A stretch of 8,445 nucleotides of DNA from Rubrobacter sp. Its GTDB lineage: Bacteria; Actinomycetota; Rubrobacteria; Rubrobacterales; Rubrobacteraceae. The notes below the pieces were generated by a model that worked only from the letters and a program-made list of their open reading frames with translations, was not told the origin of the DNA and searched no databases. Of the stretch, positions 5,230 to 8,445 are shown in pieces (positions within the stretch are counted from its first letter, which is position 1; the number at the start of each line of letters is the position of its first letter). The position numbers and the translations under genes were made by a program. Location: assembly GCA_016781775.1 (NCBI GenBank), contig JADDPR010000294.1, forward strand, positions 1 to 8,445. The letters are read 5' to 3'.

Positions 5230-5493
5230 CTATTGCGGGGGTTCCTGCCCCGACGACATGACGGAGGTGTCCCGTCCTGTCTCGCCTTGCGCATCTTCCA
5301 TGACGAAGGTGACGAGCAGGTTCACCTTGTAGCCGGTGATCCTCCCGTTCTCGATCAGGACGTTCTTGTCCTTCACCCAGGCCCCCTCGACGTTCCTCAG
5401 CGTACTCGTGGCCCGGTTTATGCCCTCTCTTATGGCCTCCTCGAAGCCCTCCGTCGAGACGGCGCTGATCTCAGTGACCGATGCGACCGACAT
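5230..5493 (-). CDS. Dodecin family flavin-binding protein
   Basis: Residues 1-67 are a full-length dodecin: SVASVTEISAVSTEGFEEAI, NVEGAWVKD and YKVNLLVTFVMED follow the beta-alpha-beta-beta pattern. Dodecins form hollow 12-mers in the cytosol that store or buffer flavins, and CoA in some bacteria. The flavin-stacking tryptophan is present (W39). The position matching the flavin-contacting Gln of the Halobacterium protein is Lys (K56), next to Y55. The protein carries an extra polar tail of about 19 residues after the usual end. ATG 5493 has AGGAAGG upstream; the in-frame reading back to 5691 is rich in Arg/Pro and is not part of the gene. It is probably monocistronic. Confidence 0.92.
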   Translation of the reverse strand: MSVASVTEISAVSTEGFEEAIREGINRATSTLRNVEGAWVKDKNVLIENGRITGYKVNLLVTFVMEDAQGETGRDTSVMSSGQEPPQ

Positions 5494-5727
5494 GATTTCG
5501 ACCTTCCTCTCCTCCTCGCTTCCCTTGGGCGTCTTGTAGCCGCTTCGGCGCGGAGGCAAACGTCGCGAGGCGGACGGGGTCATCCGCCCACCGGGTCGCG
5601 GGGTCTTGGTCGCGACCCCGGCCCTTTTCGCGCCCGGGACGGTAAGCCGGGCGTTTCGCGCCCAATACGTGGGTACAAAACCGAGGCCCACAGGAACGCG
5701 AGAAGCGGCTCGGGCAAGCTCGAGGGC

Positions 5728-5793
5728 GGCGAGAGCTGCACCAACTGCAACGGCACGGGAGTCGTGATAAAGGCCGTAGGCGGCGGGGGCTAA
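5728..5793 (+). CDS. Possible micro-protein or gene remnant with CxxCxGxG motif
   Basis: The plus frame ending TAA 5791-5793 encodes ESCTNCNGTGVVIKAVGGGG, with one C-x2-C-x-G-x-G unit like those of DnaJ-type zinc fingers and many tiny bacterial zinc-ribbon proteins. A 9-bp hairpin begins at the last base of the stop codon, as a terminator would. No ATG, GTG or TTG with a ribosome binding site is found in this frame nearby, so the start is unknown: it may be a remnant, may be frameshifted, or may be chance. The coordinates cover only the convincing part. Confidence 0.25.
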   Translation, partial: GESCTNCNGTGVVIKAVGGGG

Positions 5794-5814
5794 GGCTTCC
5801 GATACCGGAAGCCT
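5793..5814 (+). terminator. Hairpin at the end of the CxxCxGxG frame
   Basis: AGGCTTCCG (5793-5801) and CGGAAGCCT (5806-5814) form a perfect 9-bp stem with the four-base loop ATAC. An alternative pairing, GCCGTAGGC (5773-5781) with GCCTACGGC (5811-5819), competes for the right arm. No U-run follows, so termination is not certain. Confidence 0.45.
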
Positions 5815-5966
5815 ACGGCGGGCCGGGGTCCTTCCTTGGGCCTCGGCCCACCGTTGTCCGCCGACCCCGAAGACGATACCCGTCGGCGTTCCGCTTTCGG
5901 TCGGCAGAGAGCGGACCCGGCGCCGTTAGGAGTGGGGAAAGGGAAGAGGAGTAAGCGGCGCCGGTA

Positions 5967-6188
5967 TCAGCGGGTCGGCGGGAACCTGGCCCTTAGCTGG
6001 TCGCGGGCCTCGTGGATCACGGCGTCGTAGGGGTGCGCCTTCATCCAGCGGGTCGCCTCCACCAGGAGCCGGTCCACGTCGCGCCGGTCCCCGAAGTCCT
6101 TGGCTTTCATCATGCGAACGAACAGCCGATGGCGAGCCGCCGCCTCGTGGTCGCCCCGGTCCCCGAAGTCCCTGCCGAAGAACCGCAT
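5967..6188 (-). CDS. Small hypothetical protein with internal DFGDR repeat
   Basis: The 73-residue protein is rich in Arg, Asp and His and mostly helical. It contains the segment DFGDRGD early and DFGDRRD again 24 residues later; the DNA shows the same as a 16-bp direct repeat (6084-6099 and 6156-6171). The end, HPYDAVIHEARDQLRARFPP, is a second helix. The start is ATG 6188, which has no ribosome binding site but has TAGAAT six bases upstream, suggesting a leaderless mRNA. No family was recognised. It is the last of three minus-strand genes, each apparently with its own promoter. Confidence 0.6.
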   Translation of the reverse strand: MRFFGRDFGDRGDHEAAARHRLFVRMMKAKDFGDRRDVDRLLVEATRWMKAHPYDAVIHEARDQLRARFPPTR

Positions 6189-6194
6189 GTAACT

Positions 6195-6200
6195 ATTCTA
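6195..6200 (-). promoter_or_regulatory. -10 hexamer TAGAAT, leaderless start at 6188
   Basis: On the minus strand the sequence reads GGTAGAAT, six bases, ATG. Transcription would begin at or next to the A of the start codon. No -35 match is clear. Confidence 0.5.
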
Positions 6201-6309
6201 CCATGAGCCGACGCCCACAAGACGTGGCGCTTATCCAAAAACTGTGCACAACCTACGAAGAACGAACGCCCCGGCCGGCGGCCCCCCGCCTCCCGACTAC
6301 TCGGAGAAG

Positions 6310-6672
6310 CTACCGCAATCCCCTGGCTGCCTCTACGACGAGGTCCCACAAGAACCCGTAGGATGCGACGAGCAGAACGACGGCGCTCACGGCGGTCCCG
6401 AGGAGCGCGAACAGCCTCCTGCGCCGGCGCTGCAGCAGCCCCACCACGCCGAGCACCAGCGCCACCACGGTAACGAGCAGGCTCCCCAGTATCCCGAGGG
6501 CGAAGACCGTCGCCAACCCCGACGCGTCGAGGCTTCCGCCCCCCGCCGCCTCCCAACGGTCCGCAAATGACAGCAAAGCGAGGGCGCAGGAGAACGCGCC
6601 GCCGCCGATGAGGGACAACCAGAACGACCACCTCCCGGCCCCGGACTGCTCGGTCCTCGCCACGCCTCTCAC
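6310..6672 (-). CDS. Small membrane protein with three predicted helices
   Basis: Starting at GTG 6672 the protein has 120 residues. Hydrophobic segments lie at about 16-36 (WSFWLSLIGGGAFSCALALL), 52-80 (ending VVALVLGVVGLL) and 87-109. The five arginines between the second and third helices (82-86) place that loop in the cytoplasm by the positive-inside rule. The VALVLGVVGLL...LGTAVSAVVLL pattern recalls small DUF4190-type membrane proteins, but the match is not firm. GTG 6672 is preferred over the upstream start at 6705 because TACCCT stands six bases before it, and no ribosome binding site is seen for either. Function is unknown. Confidence 0.7.
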   Translation of the reverse strand: MRGVARTEQSGAGRWSFWLSLIGGGAFSCALALLSFADRWEAAGGGSLDASGLATVFALGILGSLLVTVVALVLGVVGLLQRRRRRLFALLGTAVSAVVLLVASYGFLWDLVVEAARGLR

Positions 6673-6678
6673 GCGATC

Positions 6679-6684
6679 AGGGTA
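6679..6684 (-). promoter_or_regulatory. -10-like TACCCT, leaderless GTG start at 6672
   Basis: On the minus strand TACCCT, six bases, GTG repeats the arrangement seen for the genes at 6188 and 7159. It fits TAnnnT, the actinobacterial -10 core. Confidence 0.35.
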
Positions 6685-6826
6685 GCAGAGGCTCGGAGCC
6701 CGCACGCCACCCCGAATGCCGGCCTCTTCTTTCGTTCCAAGTACGGGCTTTCTTTCAAACCCTTCCCGAATGCAGGTGGGCGCGCTTCATCCGTGAGACC
6801 GCGCTCCCCTGTAATGCACTCCTGGC

Positions 6827-7159
6827 TCAGTCCCAGTCCGCGCTGCTCCCATAGAACCCCTCCGGCCCCTCTTCGAGGGCGTCCGTCGCCTCCTCGACCT
6901 GCCGCTCGTGCGCCTTTTGCAGGACGATGGCTGCGATCTTCTCCATCCTGACCCACATCTCCCAGCCGCCCCGCTTTTGCTCCTCGGTGGCTCTGCTCCG
7001 CCACACGCAGGGGTCGTAGCCTCGGCGCCAGCCGGTCATGTCCCACAGGGCGTAGCGCACCCCCTCGATCCCCTCCGTTCGCAGGACCTCCACGAGGCCG
7101 GGGACGCACGTCCGCTCGATCTCCTCCAGGGTCTTTAGGTGCGGGGGTGTAGGGCTCAT
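6827..7159 (-). CDS. Hypothetical protein, 110 residues
   Basis: The soluble protein has an N-terminal helical part (LKTLEEIERTCVPGLVEVL), a Trp-rich centre (YALWDMTGWRRGYDPCVWR), a helix (MWVRMEKIAAIVLQKAHERQ) and an acidic C-terminus ending SSADWD. No known family or catalytic motif was recognised. ATG 7159 is chosen: it has TAGAAT seven bases upstream and no ribosome binding site, and the extension back to 7246 lies across the intergenic region. It diverges from the gene at 7489. Confidence 0.65.
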   Translation of the reverse strand: MSPTPPHLKTLEEIERTCVPGLVEVLRTEGIEGVRYALWDMTGWRRGYDPCVWRSRATEEQKRGGWEMWVRMEKIAAIVLQKAHERQVEEATDALEEGPEGFYGSSADWD

Positions 7160-7166
7160 CTTGAGT

Positions 7167-7172
7167 ATTCTA
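7167..7172 (-). promoter_or_regulatory. -10 hexamer TAGAAT, leaderless start at 7159
   Basis: On the minus strand GGTAGAAT is followed by seven bases and ATG. The octamer is identical to that before the gene at 6188, which supports both. Confidence 0.5.
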
Positions 7173-7240
7173 CCGACAGGCGATGCTGTCCCCATTAACT
7201 TGCAGTGCTCAGGCCTTCCATGAGGCAGACGGAGACCAGA

Positions 7241-7359
7241 GAGCAACCGATTTAGCCGACGAATACCGGAGTACCAGCCAGGGGCGCGGCGGCTGGGTTG
7301 CTCCCAGGAGTTACAAACCAGGGCCTAATCCCTTGAAAGTTCGGGGGGTAGGCTCTGGT
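7241..7359 (+). ncRNA. Possible structured RNA, family not recognised
   Basis: GAGCAAC (7241-7247) pairs with GTTGCTC (7297-7303), and inside it CCAGCC (7274-7279) with GGCTGG (7291-7296), leaving a large 5' bulge. Then ACCAGGGCCTA (7317-7327) pairs with TAGGCTCTGGT (7349-7359) over 11 bp including one G-U, with CCC/GGG pairing continuing inside. The strand is a guess, since stems are almost symmetric. It lies upstream of the TATAAT promoter of 7489, so it is not a leader of that transcript. Chance folding in GC-rich DNA cannot be excluded. Confidence 0.3.
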
Positions 7360-7413
7360 CCCCCACACCGTCGCGCTCAGGTACCGACTGCCCTTGGACA
7401 AGGTGTCTCGCGT

Positions 7414-7428
7414 TCAAGTTCAACTTGA
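7414..7428. promoter_or_regulatory. Dyad TCAAGTT-C-AACTTGA, operator candidate
   Basis: Two perfect 7-bp arms flank one central base, and the left part is also a tandem GTTCAA repeat. It overlaps TTGACG (7425-7430) about 25 bp before the TATAAT of the next gene, where a repressor or activator could act. Confidence 0.4.
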
Positions 7429-7453
7429 CGTGGGGACTCCATGCCCTTCCCCG

Positions 7454-7459
7454 TATAAT
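7454..7459 (+). promoter_or_regulatory. -10 TATAAT of the gene at 7489
   Basis: A perfect TATAAT stands 29 bp before GTG 7489. The nearest -35-like hexamer, TTGACG (7425-7430), is 23 bp away, longer than the standard 16-18 bp, so the promoter may need an activator. Its position rules out a start at TTG 7459. Confidence 0.6.
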
Positions 7460-7488
7460 TGGAGGCAGGCACAATTGGAGGAGATATC

Positions 7489-8040
7489 GTGGGTGCTCTC
7501 GCCTTTGAAAACGAGCGGTGGCGAATCGCGGACCAAACCGCCGCCTTCCTGTTAATAGACCGGGATGTCTGTCGCAGGGCGTTCTACGGAGAATCGCTGA
7601 ACTTCGTCTCGCAGGTAGTCGAGTGCGTTCGTTCTTGGGAAAACGACCCGGACTACGACCCTGAGACGATGATAGAGGATTGGGCTCATGACGTCGGCGC
7701 CGGGGTTTTCGACGAGGACCGGCGCAACAAGAGCGATCTCATGCACATCGAGAAGATTGTAGCGGGCGAGTTCCTTCGCTTCGCGCTCAAACGTCCCGAG
7801 CTTCGCCACGAGAACGAGTATCACCTGTACCTGGTTTGCGTGCGGATCGAAGAGGAGCGGCTGGGCAGACAGCTCACCACCTCCGAACTCAACCGATTCA
7901 CCCGTAGATTCTACGCACCGAGCTACCGCCGGAACTTGGAGAAAATCCCGAAGGAGCAATGGGACGAGCTTCGTTTGGAGTTGGAACACGAGGAGCCCCA
8001 TACTCGCGGTAAGCGTCTTCCCAGACGAAAAGCGGGTTAG
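7489..8040 (+). CDS. Hypothetical soluble protein, 183 residues
   Basis: No family was recognised. The protein is acidic to mixed-charge and mostly helical, without membrane segments or signal peptide. Notable segments are RRAFYGESLNFVSQVVECVR, an Asp/Glu-rich NDPDYDPETMIEDWAHDVG, the helix EKIVAGEFLRFALKRPEL and a region RQLTTSELNRFTRRFYAPSY, before a basic tail HTRGKRLPRRKAG. GTG 7489 is chosen because GGAGGAG lies six bases upstream and the -10 box ends 29 bp before it. It has its own promoter, a possible operator and a good intrinsic terminator, so it is monocistronic. Codon bias is a little weaker than in its neighbours, which may mark a foreign gene. Function cannot be given. Confidence 0.75.
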   Translation: MGALAFENERWRIADQTAAFLLIDRDVCRRAFYGESLNFVSQVVECVRSWENDPDYDPETMIEDWAHDVGAGVFDEDRRNKSDLMHIEKIVAGEFLRFALKRPELRHENEYHLYLVCVRIEEERLGRQLTTSELNRFTRRFYAPSYRRNLEKIPKEQWDELRLELEHEEPHTRGKRLPRRKAG

Positions 8041-8061
8041 CACCCTATCCAGGAATGGAAA

Positions 8062-8090
8062 GGCCCCGTCATCACGACGGGGCCGCTTTT
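8062..8090. terminator. Bidirectional intrinsic terminator
   Basis: GGCCCCGTC (8062-8070) and GACGGGGCC (8076-8084) form a 9-bp stem with a five-base loop, followed on the plus strand by GCTTTT and on the minus strand by TTTCC. It stands between the convergent genes ending at 8040 and 8114 and should serve both. Confidence 0.88.
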
Positions 8091-8113
8091 CGCGTATGAG
8101 GTTCCGGGACTTG

Positions 8114-8445
8114 CTACCTATTGACCTCTTCGCCTACCACTACCGACATGACTTCGTCGCTTATATCGAAGTTGGCGAAGACTTCCTGAACGTCGTCGTT
8201 GTCCTCGAGCGCGTCGATCAGCCTGAGCGTCTGCTTTGCGGTCGAGGCGTCGAGATCTATGCTGTTCTGCGGCTGCATCGTGATCTCGGCGTTCTCGAAC
8301 CCGAGGCCCGCCTCGCGCAACGCGTCCCTGACCGCCGTGAAGTCCTCGGCCGAGGTGACGACGCGGTAGTCGCTCTCGGAGGTCTCGACGTCCTCGGCGC
8401 CCGCCTCGAGCGCGGCCTCCATAAGCTCGTCCTCGTCCACGGAGT
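8114..8445 (-). CDS. yebC: YebC/PmpR (TACO1) family protein, C-terminal part
   Basis: About 110 of roughly 250 residues are in the window; the N-terminus lies beyond the right edge, so the GTG near 8440 is not the start. The visible part, DEDELMEAALEAGAEDVETS...Y.V.TSAEDFTAVRDALREAG, followed by LRLIDALEDNDDVQEVFANFDIS, is the diagnostic C-terminal half (domains II/III) of this family. Members are known as transcriptional regulators and, more recently, as translation factors that help ribosomes through polyproline stretches. In many bacteria the gene is near ruvC/ruvA. It looks like an ordinary chromosomal gene and marks the right side as host backbone. Confidence 0.95.
   Translation of the reverse strand, partial: SVDEDELMEAALEAGAEDVETSESDYRVVTSAEDFTAVRDALREAGLGFENAEITMQPQNSIDLDASTAKQTLRLIDALEDNDDVQEVFANFDISDEVMSVVVGEEVNR

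Larger units (their letters stand above)
5494..5966. other. Gene-poor 473-bp stretch with several hairpins
   Basis: No standard gene is supported here. A hairpin GGGTCGCG/CGCGACCC (5593-5600 and 5611-5618) is followed on the plus strand by a GC segment and TTTT. TTTCGCGCCC is repeated at 5627-5636 and 5654-5663. TGGGC/GCCCA (5837-5850) makes another small hairpin. A CxxCxGxG reading frame and its hairpin near 5730-5814 are listed separately. The dodecin leader and promoter must lie in the left part, but no clear hexamers are seen. Confidence 0.5.
7160..7488. other. 329-bp divergent intergenic region with predicted folds
   Basis: It carries the leaderless promoter for 7159 on the left and a TATAAT promoter for 7489 on the right. 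Between them lie a bulged stem (7241-7303), a long hairpin (7317-7359), a weak ACACC/GGTGT pairing and a dyad at 7414-7428. No reading frame here has convincing composition, and no tRNA, tmRNA, SRP or RNase P RNA hallmark was found. Confidence 0.6.

Noticed and set aside
5494..5691. N-terminal extension of dodecin by 66 residues
   Set aside because: The extension is basic, Pro/Arg-rich and unlike any dodecin, and ATG 5493 has a good ribosome binding site and matches the family start.
5233..5793. Plus-strand 186-residue frame opposite dodecin
   Set aside because: Its first two thirds are the antisense of dodecin; only the last 20 or so residues (CxxCxGxG) are worth keeping as a separate remark.
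6231..6252. DnaA boxes (TTATCCAAA and TGTGCACAA)
   Set aside because: One and two mismatches to TTATCCACA, only two sites, no cluster and no dnaA/dnaN context; chance matches are likely.
6711..6773. Repeat CCCGAATGC at 6711-6719 and 6765-6773
   Set aside because: Only two 9-bp copies with unlike surroundings; not enough for a repeat family or a mobile element.
7183..7428. Plus-strand 81-residue frame and a possible degenerate tRNA in 7183-7428
   Set aside because: The frame has no ribosome binding site and mixed composition; no acceptor, anticodon and T-loop set could be fitted for a tRNA.
8040..8113. Attachment site or small gene between 8040 and yebC
   Set aside because: The segment is fully explained by a bidirectional terminator, and no direct repeat of it was noticed elsewhere in the window.

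Overview
The window looks like high-GC actinobacterial DNA, most probably from a Rubrobacter-like lineage. This rests on general resemblance (strong GC bias at third codon positions, many small lineage-specific proteins, a dodecin, a DUF1059-like mini-protein, a YebC-type regulator) and not on a marker gene. It divides into an accessory replication module on the left and ordinary-looking chromosomal genes on the right.

Left part (about 1-4186, plus strand): a small Xre/Cro-type HTH regulator (178-414), a conserved phage-type protein of unknown function (478-882), and a large primase-polymerase/SF3 helicase fusion (848-3004) resembling the replication proteins of P4-like satellites, integrative plasmids and prophages. 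Directly after it lies a 437-bp gene-free stretch with eleven perfect copies of GGTGTAGGC in both orientations, arranged as inverted and tandem pairs. I read this as the iteron-type replication origin of the element, recognised by the adjacent replicase. Next come a CxC/CxH metal-knuckle coiled-coil protein (3442-3903) and an overlapping small helical protein (3875-4186). No integrase, excision, packaging, capsid or transfer gene is visible, so the element is either a remnant or continues left of the window; its ends were not found.

Middle part (4187-5230): two small minus-strand genes (4340-4612 and 4653-4877, the latter DUF1059-like), then a tiny plus-strand gene (5015-5147) that appears broken by one extra G, and a strong 12-bp GC hairpin separating it from the convergent dodecin gene.

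Right part (5230-8445): dodecin (minus), a gene-poor stretch with several hairpins and a possible CxxCxGxG micro-ORF, then three minus-strand genes (5967-6188, 6310-6672, 6827-7159) that each have a -10-like hexamer 6-7 nt before the start codon, which suggests leaderless mRNAs. A 329-bp gap with two stable predicted folds and a TATAAT promoter precedes an unrecognised 183-aa gene (7489-8040). A bidirectional intrinsic terminator separates that gene from the 3' part of a yebC-family gene that runs off the right edge.

The strongest candidate for an undescribed system is the replicase plus iteron-array unit (848-3441), with its neighbours at 478 and 3442 as possible accessory factors.
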